Positions 8,294 to 16,874 of a stretch of DNA of 64,000 nucleotides are shown here, one piece after another. A program made the translations under genes and the position numbers. How positions within the stretch are numbered: the first letter of the stretch is position 1; every line of letters begins with the position of its first letter. Source of the stretch: Halarchaeum grantii (GTDB lineage: Archaea; Halobacteriota; Halobacteria; Halobacteriales; Halobacteriaceae); NCBI RefSeq assembly GCF_014647455.2, contig NZ_BMPF01000001.1:248001-312000 (forward strand). Direction: 5' to 3'. Below the pieces are notes generated by a model. It saw only the letters and a program-made list of their open reading frames with translations. It had not been told where the DNA came from and ran no database searches.

Positions 8294-8393
8294 GGAGTGC
8301 CCCGACCGCGAGGACGACCCCTCCGTAGGCGACCTGCGTCTTCGAGTAGGACTGCATCGGCGACGTCGTCCGGCCCTCGTGTGTCGTGTCCAT
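8259..8393 (-). CDS. 44-residue single-span membrane protein
   Basis: Short gene starting 'MDTTHEGRTTSPMQSYSKTQ' and ending in one hydrophobic helix ('YGGVVLAVGALLTYVLPLAF', about residues 22-42). The charged N-terminus plus single C-terminal span is a pattern I associate with small conserved haloarchaeal membrane proteins. The ATG at 8391-8393 is chosen over a longer in-frame start because the polar segment begins there. It overlaps the 3' end of the convergent gene by 35 bases. Function unknown. Confidence 0.6.
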   Translation of the reverse strand: MDTTHEGRTTSPMQSYSKTQVAYGGVVLAVGALLTYVLPLAFGL

Positions 8394-8476
8394 ACGCGCC
8401 CACGCGGCGAGGAGGCACTTTCCGTTTTCGGAGTGGGCCACGAGACGTATGCCGGCGTCGCGCACTGGACGACACG

Positions 8477-9202
8477 ATGCCCTCCAGCAGACGACGGTAT
8501 CTCGCCGCCGCGGGCGCGTCCGCGCTCGCGGGTCTCGCCGGGTGTAGCGGACCGGACACGACCAGCACGTCGCCGACGGAGGGGGAGCCGGCCACCGACA
8601 CCTCGTCGACGACCGGGACGTCCGGGACCGCGCCCTCCACAGACGCCGCGCGGTTCGAGGCGAACCTGGTGCGGGACCTGACGGACGACCACCCGCCCCG
8701 CTTCAGCGCGACGTTGACGAACGTCTCCGACGAGCCGTTCACGCTCACCTGTGGGTTCGCGCCGCCGCTCTCCGTGACGATGATGCGCGCGGCGAAAGGC
8801 GACGCCGAACTGTTCTGCTACCCCGTCGACGGGGACGCCCGCCAGCACGTGCACGGCGTCGAGACCGACCGAACGAACGCGTCGACGACCTCCCTTCCGC
8901 CCGAGAACAGAATCGACGGCTGTTGGCGCGTCACCGGGAGTTTCGCGGTGAACGCCATCGCGTTCACGCGGACGCTCGCCCCGGGCGAGTCCGCGAACGT
9001 CGCCTACGACGCCTACACGTTGGGACGCGACGCCTGCTTCCCGGACGGGGATTACCGCGCGACGACGGAGGCGTCCGCGAGTGCGGGAGAGACGGCGGGC
9101 GCGTCCTCCGCAACGTGGACGTACGGCGTGACGCTCTCGCTCCGCGACGGATCGGTGTCGGGTGTCACCGCGAGCGACGTCACGGCAGTCACGCTCACAT
9201 AG
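8477..9202 (+). CDS. Tat-exported lipoprotein of unknown function
   Basis: 241 residues. The N-terminus has a twin-arginine motif and lipobox ('SSRRRYLAAAGASALAGLAGC', lipidated Cys at about residue 21), typical of folded lipoproteins exported by Tat in haloarchaea. A Thr/Ser-rich linker follows (residues 25-55), then a beta-rich domain with 'ATLTNVSDEPFTLTCGF' and three further cysteines that could form disulphides outside the cell. No enzymatic motif seen. Probably a cell-surface binding protein; ligand unknown. The start is fixed by the signal peptide. Confidence 0.75.
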   Translation: MPSSRRRYLAAAGASALAGLAGCSGPDTTSTSPTEGEPATDTSSTTGTSGTAPSTDAARFEANLVRDLTDDHPPRFSATLTNVSDEPFTLTCGFAPPLSVTMMRAAKGDAELFCYPVDGDARQHVHGVETDRTNASTTSLPPENRIDGCWRVTGSFAVNAIAFTRTLAPGESANVAYDAYTLGRDACFPDGDYRATTEASASAGETAGASSATWTYGVTLSLRDGSVSGVTASDVTAVTLT

Positions 9203-9271
9203 GCCGACGCCACGGGACGACACCCCGGTGAGTCAGACACCTTTTCAGGGGGTGGTTTCGTACTACTCGGT

Positions 9272-10084
9272 ATGACTCTCACGAAGCGCGTCATCCCGTG
9301 TATCGACGTGGACCTCGACGAGAACGGGGACGCGGCGGTCTACACGGGCGTGAACTTCGAGGACCTCGAGTACACGGGCGACCCCGTCGAGCTCGCGAAG
9401 AAGTACAACGAGGCGGGCGCGGACGAGTTCGTCTTCCTCGACATCACGGCGAGCGCGGAGGGCCGCGACACGATGTTGAACGTCGTGGAGAACGTCGCGG
9501 ACGAGGTGTTCATCCCCCTCACGGTCGGCGGCGGCATCCGCGATACCGACGACATCAAGGAGACGCTGCGCGCCGGCGCGGACAAGGTCTCCATCAACAC
9601 GGGCGCCCTACAGCGCCCCGAACTCATCACGGAGGGTGCGCGCGCCTTCGGCAGTCAGTGCATCGTCATCAGCGTGGACGCGCGCCGGCGCTTCGACGAC
9701 GAGGGCGAGCACTACGAGCGGGTCGACGGGGAGTCCTGCTGGTTCGAGTGCACGGTGAAAGGCGGGCGCGAGGGCACCGGCATCGACGTCGTCGAGTGGG
9801 CCGAGGAGGCCGAGGAACGCGGCGCGGGCGAGCTCTTCGTGAACTCCATCGACATGGACGGCACGAAGGACGGCTACGACCTCCCGCTCACGAGCGCGGT
9901 CTGCGACGCCGTCTCCACGCCCGTCATCGCCTCCTCCGGCTGTGGCGAACCCGAGCACATGCGCGAGGCCTTCGAGTCGGGCGCGGACGCCGCGCTCGCC
10001 GCGTCCATCTTCCACTTCGAGGAGTACACCATCGAGGAAGTCAAGCAGTACCTCGACGAACACGGGGTTCCGGTCCGGCTGTAA
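9272..10084 (+). CDS. hisF: Imidazole glycerol phosphate synthase cyclase subunit HisF
   Basis: 270-residue (beta/alpha)8 enzyme that joins PRFAR with ammonia from HisH to give imidazole-glycerol phosphate and AICAR in histidine synthesis. Both catalytic aspartates are in place: Asp12 in '[13 protein letters not shown]' and the one in '[10 protein letters not shown]'. Phosphate-binding loops 'LTVGGGIR', 'SINTGAL' and '[12 protein letters not shown]' are present. A charged insertion around residues 145-155 ('[13 protein letters not shown]') is acidic as in halophilic homologues. hisH is not adjacent. Confidence 0.96.
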   Translation: MTLTKRVIPCIDVDLDENGDAAVYTGVNFEDLEYTGDPVELAKKYNEAGADEFVFLDITASAEGRDTMLNVVENVADEVFIPLTVGGGIRDTDDIKETLRAGADKVSINTGALQRPELITEGARAFGSQCIVISVDARRRFDDEGEHYERVDGESCWFECTVKGGREGTGIDVVEWAEEAEERGAGELFVNSIDMDGTKDGYDLPLTSAVCDAVSTPVIASSGCGEPEHMREAFESGADAALAASIFHFEEYTIEEVKQYLDEHGVPVRL

Positions 10085-10288
10085 GCCACGCCCGACACGG
10101 CGCGGCGCGCGCCGGAGACGGCGCCGCGTTCTTCGTCTACGGGTGCGTGCGCGCCGACGCCGGTAACTCACACCCGAGGCGCCCCGACCGGCTCGCGGCC
10201 CGGCCGTCGTGGCCGCGCTCGTCGCGGACGCGTCGCTCCCGAGGACGGACGAGTACGAGAGAAGCGCTCCGATTCGACGTCGCGCGGC
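10085..10288. other. Intergenic region between convergent hisF and rpoL
   Basis: 204 bases of GC-rich sequence with no convincing ORF, RNA gene or repeat. A weak GC-rich dyad ('ggcgcggcgcgcgcc' region near 10100) may act in termination, but there is no clear T-run. Confidence 0.4.
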
Positions 10289-10570
10289 CTACCGAGCCGC
10301 TTCGAACGCCGTCCGGAACTCGCTCATCTGCTCGTCGACGAGCGCCGCGCCCTGTTCGAGGCAGTCGATGGGGTCCGCGCCCTCCGTCTTCAGCGTCAGG
10401 ATGGGCTCGGTCTGGCCACCGGACTGCTCGGGGTTCTGGTCGTACGTCGCGGCGGCGACGTCGTCGAGCTCCAGCAGCGCGCCCTTCAGGACGTTCATGA
10501 AGGTGTGGTCTTCGCCCGCGATCTCGATAGTCAGCTCCGTCTCCTGCTGTTCGACGACCCGGAGATCCAT
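10289..10570 (-). CDS. rpoL: DNA-directed RNA polymerase subunit L (Rpo11)
   Basis: 93-residue homologue of eukaryotic Rpb11 and bacterial alpha NTD, pairing with Rpo3 to nucleate polymerase assembly. The diagnostic segment '[20 protein letters not shown]' (residues 13-32) matches the Rpo11 signature of forming the dimer interface. The C-terminal helix '[21 protein letters not shown]' is also typical. Divergent from the rhomboid gene with a 112-base gap. Confidence 0.94.
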   Translation of the reverse strand: MDLRVVEQQETELTIEIAGEDHTFMNVLKGALLELDDVAAATYDQNPEQSGGQTEPILTLKTEGADPIDCLEQGAALVDEQMSEFRTAFEAAR

Positions 10571-10651
10571 GTCTTAGAGTTGGTTCTGCGCCGTTTCAAC
10601 ATTGCGGTCCCCCGCGACGACATCGGCGTCGCCGCGCAGGCAACTCGCGGG

Positions 10652-10660
10652 CGTTTAAGG
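10652..10660 (+). promoter_or_regulatory. Rhomboid gene promoter TATA box
   Basis: 'cgtttaagg' is centred about 27 bases before the ATG at 10683, fitting leaderless transcription of the rhomboid gene. Confidence 0.55.
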
Positions 10661-10682
10661 GCACGCGCGGCGAGACGCGGAT

Positions 10683-12482
10683 ATGGTCTCGCCCGCGTTC
10701 GTCGCCGGCGCGTCCGCCGCCGTGGCGTGCTGGGGCCTCGTCGTCGTGCTCGTCGCGTTGCGCGCCGTCCGTCCCGGAACCGCGCTGCGCGCCGGCCTCC
10801 CCGCCGGGCCGCTCGTCGGCCTCGGCGTCGCGGCCGCGCTCGGCCTCCCGCTCGACACCGCGCTCGCCGCCGCCGTCCCGCTCGTCGCGCTCTGCTCGCT
10901 CGCCCTCGTCCGCGCCCTCGACGGCGTGACGAACGCGTGGGGGAGACGCCTCCGCGCGCGCTTCCTCCTCGGCGTCCCGTGGGGCACCCTCCTCTGCGTC
11001 CTCGGCGTCGCGGGCTTCTACTGGCTCGTCCAGGGCGGATGGGCCCACCCCTACGACCCGCTCTCGCTCCCCTTCACCTCGTGGTCCTACCTCTACCCGC
11101 TCGGTGTGCTCACCGCGCCGTTCGCGCACTCCGGTCTCGGGCACGTCACCGGGAACCTCCTCGGGACGCTCGTCTACGCGCCGCTCGCCGAGTACGCGTG
11201 GAGTCACTACCCGCGCCGGCGCGGCGACACGACGTTCTCCTCGCTCCGGACGAACCCCTACGCGCGCGTCCTCGCGTTCCCGCTCGCCGTCGCCGCCGTC
11301 GCCGTCGCCACGAGCGTCCTCGCGTGGGGCCCGATAATCGGCTTTTCGGGCGTCGTCTTCGCCTTCGGCGCGTTCGCGCTCACGCGCTACCCCGTCGCCA
11401 CCGTCGCCGCCACCGCCGCGAGCGGCTTCGCCTCCACCGTCTACTACGCCCTGCGCGACCCCATCGTCGTCGCGTCCGCCGGCCCCTCCTACGGCGGCCC
11501 GTGGTGGGCGGGCGTCGCCGTCCAGGGCCACGCGACCGGCGTCTTTCTGGGGGTGCTCTGCGGCGCGCTCCTCGTCGCCGCCCGCGACGAACGCCCCGGC
11601 GCGTTCCGCCTCTGGGGCGCGACCATCGTCTACGCCGCGAGCGTCCCCCTCTACGCCATCTGGTGGTATCGCGGCCCCGCCACCTACGTCCTCTATCGCG
11701 GCCTCGGCGTCCTCTTCGTCGTCGCGCTCGGCCTCCTCGTCGCCGCCGGCGTCCGCGCGCGCGCCCGCCCGCTCTCCGCGCGCGTTGACCTCGGCGTCAC
11801 CCGCCGACAGGTCGGCGCGCTCTGCCTCCTCTTCCCGCTCCTCGTCACCGCCGTCGTCGCCGTCCCGGTCAACCTCACCACCGTCGCCGACGGCCCGCCC
11901 GCGAACGCCGACGACGCCGTCCACGTCCGCGACTACACCGTCACCTACGCCGAGGACGTCCCGAACGAGCGCGTCGGCGCCATCGACATCGAGCTCCTCA
12001 ACGAGTCCACGGGCGTCAACGCGAGCGGCGTCATCGTCTCGAACGCGGACAGACACCTCTGGACGCAGGCCATCTCGACGGGGTCGCTCGCGTTCTCCGG
12101 CTACGACACCGTCCGCGTCGGCGGCGTCGGTTGGAGCGAGCGCATCGGCGTCAGACGCACCGGTTGGACGCCCGTCGGCGCCCCCACCGTCTACCGCGTC
12201 GCGATGACGAACGCCACGGGCGCGTGGCACCCCGTCTACGCGTCCGGGAACGCCACCGCCGCGCTCACGCTCGACGGCCGAAACGTCACCGTCGGCGCGA
12301 CCCACGAGAACTTCTCGCTCGTCGTCACGCGCGCGAACGCGACGCTCGATAGGGCGGCGATACCCACGGCGAACGCGACGACGCGCGCCGGCGGCCTCAC
12401 CTTCGCGCGCGACGGCACGCGCGTCGTCGCGAGCGACGGCGCGACCCGCGTCACCGTCGCCACCAGAGAGACCTACGGGTAG
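10683..12482 (+). CDS. Rhomboid-family intramembrane serine protease with large C-terminal outer domain
   Basis: 599 residues. Rhomboid core: His/Asn helix region 'PFAHSGLGHVTGNLLGTLVYAPL' (quoted in part), catalytic Ser222 in 'GFSG' and catalytic His283 in 'VQGHATGVFLG', giving the Ser-His dyad that cuts membrane proteins within the bilayer. About nine or ten hydrophobic segments run to residue 395; the last leads into a roughly 200-residue Asn/Thr/Val-rich domain with at least eight N-x-S/T sequons, as expected outside the cell. That domain is unusual for a rhomboid. The 3' end overlaps the convergent METTL5-like gene by ten bases. Leaderless start supported by the upstream TATA. Confidence 0.88.
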   Translation: MVSPAFVAGASAAVACWGLVVVLVALRAVRPGTALRAGLPAGPLVGLGVAAALGLPLDTALAAAVPLVALCSLALVRALDGVTNAWGRRLRARFLLGVPWGTLLCVLGVAGFYWLVQGGWAHPYDPLSLPFTSWSYLYPLGVLTAPFAHSGLGHVTGNLLGTLVYAPLAEYAWSHYPRRRGDTTFSSLRTNPYARVLAFPLAVAAVAVATSVLAWGPIIGFSGVVFAFGAFALTRYPVATVAATAASGFASTVYYALRDPIVVASAGPSYGGPWWAGVAVQGHATGVFLGVLCGALLVAARDERPGAFRLWGATIVYAASVPLYAIWWYRGPATYVLYRGLGVLFVVALGLLVAAGVRARARPLSARVDLGVTRRQVGALCLLFPLLVTAVVAVPVNLTTVADGPPANADDAVHVRDYTVTYAEDVPNERVGAIDIELLNESTGVNASGVIVSNADRHLWTQAISTGSLAFSGYDTVRVGGVGWSERIGVRRTGWTPVGAPTVYRVAMTNATGAWHPVYASGNATAALTLDGRNVTVGATHENFSLVVTRANATLDRAAIPTANATTRAGGLTFARDGTRVVASDGATRVTVATRETYG

Positions 12483-13111
12483 GCCCACGTGATGCGGAAG
12501 ACCTCGACGTCGAGGGCCTCGCGCTCTGCGGTGTGGAAGTCGTACCGGTTGGCGAGGTCGAGTTCCGCCGCGAACGCGTGCGTCACCGCGCCCCCCTCGT
12601 CGGCCGCGAAGGACTCGACGAACTCGCGGCTCCCGCCGTTGTGGATCGACCACGAGACGCCGCCGAGGTCGGCGGCCGCCGCGAGGAAGCGCCGGTCCGC
12701 GTGGCGGTTCCCGTACTGCGCGCCGAACGGCGGGTTCATCACCACCGTCGGGTCAACGTCGCCGACGGCGTCGGCACCGACGGAGAGCGGGAGGCGGGTC
12801 GCGTCACCGCGCACCCACGCGACCGACTGCGGGGGGCTGAGGCGGCGTTCGTTCTCGCGCGCCACCGCGAGCGCGCCCGGGTCGACGTCGATACCGACCA
12901 CGCGTGACGGGCGGCGGAGGGCTGCGCCGAGCGCGAGCATCCCCGTTCCCGTCCCGAGGTCGACGACCGTCCCGGCGAGGTCGCCCTGCAGGTCTGCGGT
13001 GTGGAGGACGTGCGCCGCGAGGTCCGCGGGCGTCGGGTACTGCTCGCGCGTCACGTCGGGGTCGCGAAAGCCCTCGACGGCCGCGAGTCGCTGCTCGAGC
13101 GCGCGCTTCAT
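12473..13111 (-). CDS. METTL5-like N6-adenine RNA methyltransferase
   Basis: 212-residue class I SAM-dependent methyltransferase. SAM-binding motif I is 'VVDLGTGTGMLALGA' (residues 49-63), motif II 'VVGIDVDPGALAVARENE', and the N6-adenine catalytic motif is 'NPPFG' at 126-130. 'TREQYPTPADLAAHVL' near residue 21 and the 'SIHNGGSREFV' segment match the METTL5 family, whose eukaryotic member methylates one adenine of 18S rRNA with TRMT112. A 16S rRNA target here is inference. Convergent with the rhomboid gene. Confidence 0.85.
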   Translation of the reverse strand: MKRALEQRLAAVEGFRDPDVTREQYPTPADLAAHVLHTADLQGDLAGTVVDLGTGTGMLALGAALRRPSRVVGIDVDPGALAVARENERRLSPPQSVAWVRGDATRLPLSVGADAVGDVDPTVVMNPPFGAQYGNRHADRRFLAAAADLGGVSWSIHNGGSREFVESFAADEGGAVTHAFAAELDLANRYDFHTAEREALDVEVFRITWAYP

Positions 13112-13201
13112 ACCGAGTGAAAGTGGGTCCGCGTGGAAAGCCGCGTCGGTGTCGCCTACGCCGACTCGTCGTACCTGCGGTACAGCGTATGGACGCTGGC
13201 A

Positions 13202-13510
13202 TCACCGGAACGCAAAGCGTTCCGGTTGGCTAACGAGAGCTTCGCTCTCGTGAACGCCGACGCCGATACTGCTGATGACGAAGCTGATGAGGCCGCCGAC
13301 GAGCGTCCCGATGCCCCAGAGGAACGACGGGACCGGGGCGTCGTCGACGACGCCGAGCAGGCGCTCGAACCACTCCTCGACGAACGCGAGCAGGAGGGCG
13401 CCGACGATGAGCGTTCCGAGGAACGCCGCGACGGCGCGCCCGGCGACGCCGAGCGACTGCTGTACGCCGAACGGGTCGACCTGCTGGAGCGGGAGAACGA
13501 GGAGGTCCAT
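13202..13510 (-). CDS. Hypothetical membrane protein with hairpin-encoded C-terminus
   Basis: 102 residues from the ATG at 13508-13510 ('MDLLVLPLQQVDPFGVQQSL'). Two hydrophobic helices (about 24-42 and 65-86) flank a short polar loop 'EEWFERLLGVVDDAPVPSF'. Family not recognised. The last 16 or so residues after 'GVGV' are encoded by two perfect inverted repeats (13204-13226 and 13233-13251) and probably reflect a palindromic element that has invaded the 3' end and changed the native C-terminus. Confidence 0.6.
   Translation of the reverse strand: MDLLVLPLQQVDPFGVQQSLGVAGRAVAAFLGTLIVGALLLAFVEEWFERLLGVVDDAPVPSFLWGIGTLVGGLISFVISSIGVGVHESEALVSQPERFAFR
13204..13251. repeat. Two adjacent perfect hairpins
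   Basis: 'ACCGGAACG-CAAAG-CGTTCCGGT' (9-base stem, 13204-13226) is followed six bases later by 'ACGAGAGC-TTC-GCTCTCGT' (8-base stem, 13233-13251). Stem-3-base-loop hairpins of this style recur at 43274-43292. They may be REP-like elements or intrinsic termination signals. Confidence 0.7.
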
Positions 13511-13661
13511 GCCGCTATCGAGGGCGGGGGCAAAGCGATTGCGGGCGTCGCGTGCACCCGCCGCTCGCACGCACGCGCCGCGTCCGGCCCCGCGCCCGTC
13601 CCGCGATTCGTGTACCGCTTCGACGGTCGTTCGCGGTGCCGTCGGTCCTACGGACCGGCGC

Positions 13662-14696
13662 TCACCACGTCCCGTGGAAGGTGTCGAAGGAGAGCTCGTC
13701 GAGGTCCTTGTTCCCGACCGCGATCTCGTACTCGCCGGGGGTGAGCATGGGCTGCTTGAACTGCGGGCCGTCGTCGGTCGTGATGCGCGGACAGCCGGTG
13801 TTGACGTAGGCGTCGAGCCCGAAGTTCGTCAGCCGGTCGGGCGTCACCTCGTCCATCGTCAGAAGGTAGGCGTTCTCGTTGTTCTCGACGATCTCGTTCG
13901 CGGTCTCCCAGCGACCCTGCCCGATCTTCGTGCAGAAGATGACGCCCCACTCCTCGGCGTCCATCGCCTTGTGGACCGCGGCGTAGCGCTGCTTCATGAA
14001 CTTCTCCGTGTCCGCGAGCGTCACGACGTTGTTCACGGGGTCCGCGATGACGACGTCCTTGTCGGGGTGCTCCATCGCCAGCCCGAGCGGGTGGAACTTC
14101 CCGCCGCCGACGTAGAGGATCTGGTCGGCGTCGATGTCCGCCGAGGCGTAGTTACAGCCGAGGACCTGTCCCTCGTGGGTGAGGCGCTCGTCGCCCCGGC
14201 GCGTGTGGACGTCGAAGCCCCGCTCCTCTAAGTACTCGCGCATCTCGTCGAACTTGTTCATGTGCTGGGCGGTCGTGACGAGGCCGACGTCGCCCTTCTC
14301 GAGTTCTTCGAGGGACTCCTCCATGATCGGGAGGACGTCGACGTTCGAGAAGAGCGGGACGTAGATGATCTTCTCGGACTCCTTCATCGGGGAGTGGCCG
14401 AAGTGGGCGAAGACGTCCGTCCGGCGCATCATGTACGTGTCGAGGTCGCAGGCGCCGTAGCAGGGCTTCCCGGAGATCATCACGCGCGTGTCGTCCGGGA
14501 GGAGGGCCCGGAGGTCGTCGGCGACGTGCGGCGCGCGGCGCTTCAGCCCCTCGGGGAACTGCAGGCCGACCTTCTCGGCGTCGCGCTCCTCGACGGCCTC
14601 GACGATGCGGTCGAGTTCGTAGTCCCACGTTCGGTCGTGCTTGAGCGACATCCCAGTGTTCCGGAGGTCGCCCGCCGACCGCTCGTCCTGACTCAT
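13662..14696 (-). CDS. dph2: Diphthamide biosynthesis enzyme Dph2 (radical SAM, 3-amino-3-carboxypropyl transferase)
   Basis: 344 residues. Archaeal Dph2 transfers the aminocarboxypropyl group of SAM to the target histidine of elongation factor 2, using an atypical radical-SAM [4Fe-4S] cluster held by three cysteines far apart. Candidates are present: 'KPCYGACD' (Cys79/Cys83), 'LGCNYA' (Cys181) and 'NTGCPR' (Cys301), spaced as in the archaeal family. Other conserved parts are 'GLQFPEGLKRRA' and 'YVGGGKFHPLGLA'. The ATG at 14694-14696 is supported by a TATA box about 27 bases upstream. The same frame stays open a long way further, but that is a GC-rich shadow. Confidence 0.94.
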   Translation of the reverse strand: MSQDERSAGDLRNTGMSLKHDRTWDYELDRIVEAVEERDAEKVGLQFPEGLKRRAPHVADDLRALLPDDTRVMISGKPCYGACDLDTYMMRRTDVFAHFGHSPMKESEKIIYVPLFSNVDVLPIMEESLEELEKGDVGLVTTAQHMNKFDEMREYLEERGFDVHTRRGDERLTHEGQVLGCNYASADIDADQILYVGGGKFHPLGLAMEHPDKDVVIADPVNNVVTLADTEKFMKQRYAAVHKAMDAEEWGVIFCTKIGQGRWETANEIVENNENAYLLTMDEVTPDRLTNFGLDAYVNTGCPRITTDDGPQFKQPMLTPGEYEIAVGNKDLDELSFDTFHGTW

Positions 14697-14719
14697 TGCC
14701 CTCGTGTACTGCGTCGCGC

Positions 14720-14729
14720 CGTATAACCT
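14720..14729 (-). promoter_or_regulatory. dph2 promoter TATA box
   Basis: Minus strand 'aggttatac' is centred about 28 bases before the dph2 ATG, predicting a leaderless mRNA. Confidence 0.6.
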
Positions 14730-14991
14730 CGGCGTTCCGGGTGACGGCTGCCCTCGCGTGCGGCCACGCGCGAACTTGCACCCGCCCGAGTACCCGGCCA
14801 CGGCCGGGGATTCACCCGAGGGCATGGGGGCAGTCGGAGGAGACGGTGAACGAGGGCGAACGAGCGGCAATCGGTCTCGACCAGGGAGAGCGAGAGCGGC
14901 GCGTTCTCCGACGCGTTCCGCGACAGGGGCTGTCGCGACAGCGACACTCGGGCGCTCGACGCCGAGGAGTGCGGACGGGACGCTCCCGGAA

Positions 14992-15000
14992 CGCTTAGGG
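14992..15000 (+). promoter_or_regulatory. Promoter of MBL-fold gene
   Basis: 'cgcttaggg' lies about 27 bases before the ATG at 15024, fitting leaderless transcription. Confidence 0.5.
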
Positions 15001-15023
15001 CGGGCGCACGCACACGTCCGTCC

Positions 15024-15854
15024 ATGACGACGAGCGACTGGGGCGACTGGCTCCCCCGCGAGATCGCGGACGCCGACCCGGACGGCGTCGACGCGTGGTA
15101 CCTCGGCTGTAACGGCTTCGTACTGAAGGCGAGCGACGGCACCACCGTGCTCGTCGACCCGTACGTCGGCACGGGCAGTCCGCCGCGGACGATTCGGATG
15201 ATTCCGGTGCCGTTCGACCCGGACGACGTCGAGCGCGCCGACGCGGTGTTCGCGACCCACGAGCACACCGACCACGTCGACGAGGAGAGCCAGGCGCCGA
15301 TCCTCGAAGCCACGGGCGCCGACTACTACGCGCCGGACGACTCCCTCGACGTCGTCGCCGAGGAGGACTGGCAGGTCGACTACGACATCGGCGACGACCA
15401 GCTCGTCGAGGCGTCGGAGGGCGACACCTTCGACGTCGGGTCGTTCACCGTCCACGTCGTCGAGACCGCCGACGCCGACGCCACCCACCCGGTCGGCTAC
15501 GTCTTCGAGCACGACGCCGGGACGTTCTTCCACGCGGGCGACAGCAAGCCGAGCGACTCCTTCAGCGACGTGGGCGAGCGCTTCGACATCGACGCGGCCG
15601 CGCTCGCGTTCGGCACCGTCGGGAACGTCCCGGACAAGGAGACGGGCGTGCCCGCCCGCACGCGCTGGTACAACGACGAGAACCAGATCATCGAGTGCGC
15701 GAGCGACCTCCGGGTGGACCGCCTCGTCCCGACGCACTACGACATGTGGAAGGGCCTGACGGCGGACCCGACGGTCCTCCACCACCACGCGAAGAGCTTC
15801 GCGTACCCGCGCGACCTCGAAATCGTCGAGATCGGCGACCGGATCACCCTCTGA
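15024..15854 (+). CDS. MBL-fold metal-dependent hydrolase (UlaG-like)
   Basis: 276 residues. The metallo-beta-lactamase metal site is 'THEHTDHVD' (His79, His81, Asp83, His84), with further ligands in 'DADATHPVGYVF', 'FHAGDSKPSD' and 'VPTHYDMWKG'. The 'THYDMW' ending and overall length resemble the L-ascorbate-6-phosphate lactonase (UlaG) branch, but the real substrate in haloarchaea is unknown. It stands alone between dph2 and the 15981 gene. Confidence 0.82.
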   Translation: MTTSDWGDWLPREIADADPDGVDAWYLGCNGFVLKASDGTTVLVDPYVGTGSPPRTIRMIPVPFDPDDVERADAVFATHEHTDHVDEESQAPILEATGADYYAPDDSLDVVAEEDWQVDYDIGDDQLVEASEGDTFDVGSFTVHVVETADADATHPVGYVFEHDAGTFFHAGDSKPSDSFSDVGERFDIDAAALAFGTVGNVPDKETGVPARTRWYNDENQIIECASDLRVDRLVPTHYDMWKGLTADPTVLHHHAKSFAYPRDLEIVEIGDRITL

Positions 15855-15980
15855 GGCGCGCCGAGCGGCCGCGAACCCGCACGCCGTCGCGCGCTTCGTC
15901 TCGCCGCCGGGCGTGCGCCGGACAGTGTGGAGGTGTCTCACGCAATCTGTAAGCCGTCGCGTCCCGTGTGTCCGACAACG

Positions 15981-16874
15981 ATGGAGCCAGTCACCGTCGC
16001 CGTCCCGCGCAAGGGCCGCCCGCTCGAAGCCGTCTTGGACCGGCTCGCGGGCCATCCGTCCGCCCAGCGGGTCGTCGACGACGTGACCGAGACGCTCCGC
16101 CACGAGAAGGCCGTGACGAAGGGGGAGGCGACGCCGGACGCGGGCGTCTACGAGCGCCTCGCCGCGTACAGCGACCCCACGGACCCCTACAAGGCCGACT
16201 ACACGCTCCTGCGCGACGACCGGGCGGGCAAGCCCCGACGCGTCGTCTTCGACAGCCTCACGCTCGACGTCGCGGACGTCCCCGTTCGGTTGGTGGGACG
16301 CGAGGAGCCGTTCCGTGCGCTGCGCAAACACGAGTTCGCGCTCGGCTTCGACAGCGCCGACCTCGTCCTCGAGGAGGTCGTCGGCCTCCGCGAGGAGCCC
16401 CTCCAGTCGATCGCGGACGTGAACGAGCGCATCGATCCGCAGGACACGGACGTCCGCGTCGTCACCGGGCTCGGCGACACGGTCTACCACACGCTGATGG
16501 GTGACCGCGACGCGCTCGGCGTCGACGCCCTCGACCGGACGTTCCTCGACGGCTACGAGGGCGCGCTCTGCATCTCGCCGCGCTACGAGCGCCTCGTCGA
16601 GGCCGTCATCGGCCTCGACGCCCTCGACGGCGTGGAGTTCGTCTACCCCGAGGAGGGAGAGGAGGAGGAGGCCGCGATCGCCGACGCCGGCCTCGGCGTC
16701 TACCTCACCGTCACCGGCTCGACGGCGCGCGCGCACGGCCTCTCGCTCGGCGAGCGCCTCTTCCCGAGCGAGACCGTCCTCATGGAGAACGAGAGCGAGA
16801 TGCGCACGGACGCGCTCGCGGCGGTACGCGACGCGATCGCCGCCGACGTCGACACCGAGCTCCCGGTCGCCTGA
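15981..16874 (+). CDS. Conserved hypothetical protein, HisG/periplasmic-binding-fold-like
   Basis: 297 residues from the ATG at 15981. The opening 'TVAVPRKGRPLEAVLDRL' recalls the start of ATP phosphoribosyltransferase (HisG), and 'RLVGREEPFRALRKHEFALGF' followed by 'DLVLEEVVGL' resembles a two-lobed binding fold in which a sensor lobe scores a target. However, I do not see the PRPP-binding loop of HisG, and a central 'SDPTDPYKADYTLLRDD' block is foreign to it. A phosphoribosyl- or nucleotide-related role is only a guess. An upstream in-frame GTG would add 18 unconvincing residues. Confidence 0.5.
   Translation: MEPVTVAVPRKGRPLEAVLDRLAGHPSAQRVVDDVTETLRHEKAVTKGEATPDAGVYERLAAYSDPTDPYKADYTLLRDDRAGKPRRVVFDSLTLDVADVPVRLVGREEPFRALRKHEFALGFDSADLVLEEVVGLREEPLQSIADVNERIDPQDTDVRVVTGLGDTVYHTLMGDRDALGVDALDRTFLDGYEGALCISPRYERLVEAVIGLDALDGVEFVYPEEGEEEEAAIADAGLGVYLTVTGSTARAHGLSLGERLFPSETVLMENESEMRTDALAAVRDAIAADVDTELPVA

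Larger units (their letters stand above)
14697..15023. other. 327-base intergenic region (divergent dph2 / MBL promoters)
   Basis: Holds the two outward promoters described separately and no credible gene. It includes GC-rich dyads around 14805-14850 and a perfect inverted repeat 'CGCGACAG-GGG-CTGTCGCG' at 14919-14937. Codon-like periodicity is not convincing in any frame. Confidence 0.5.
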
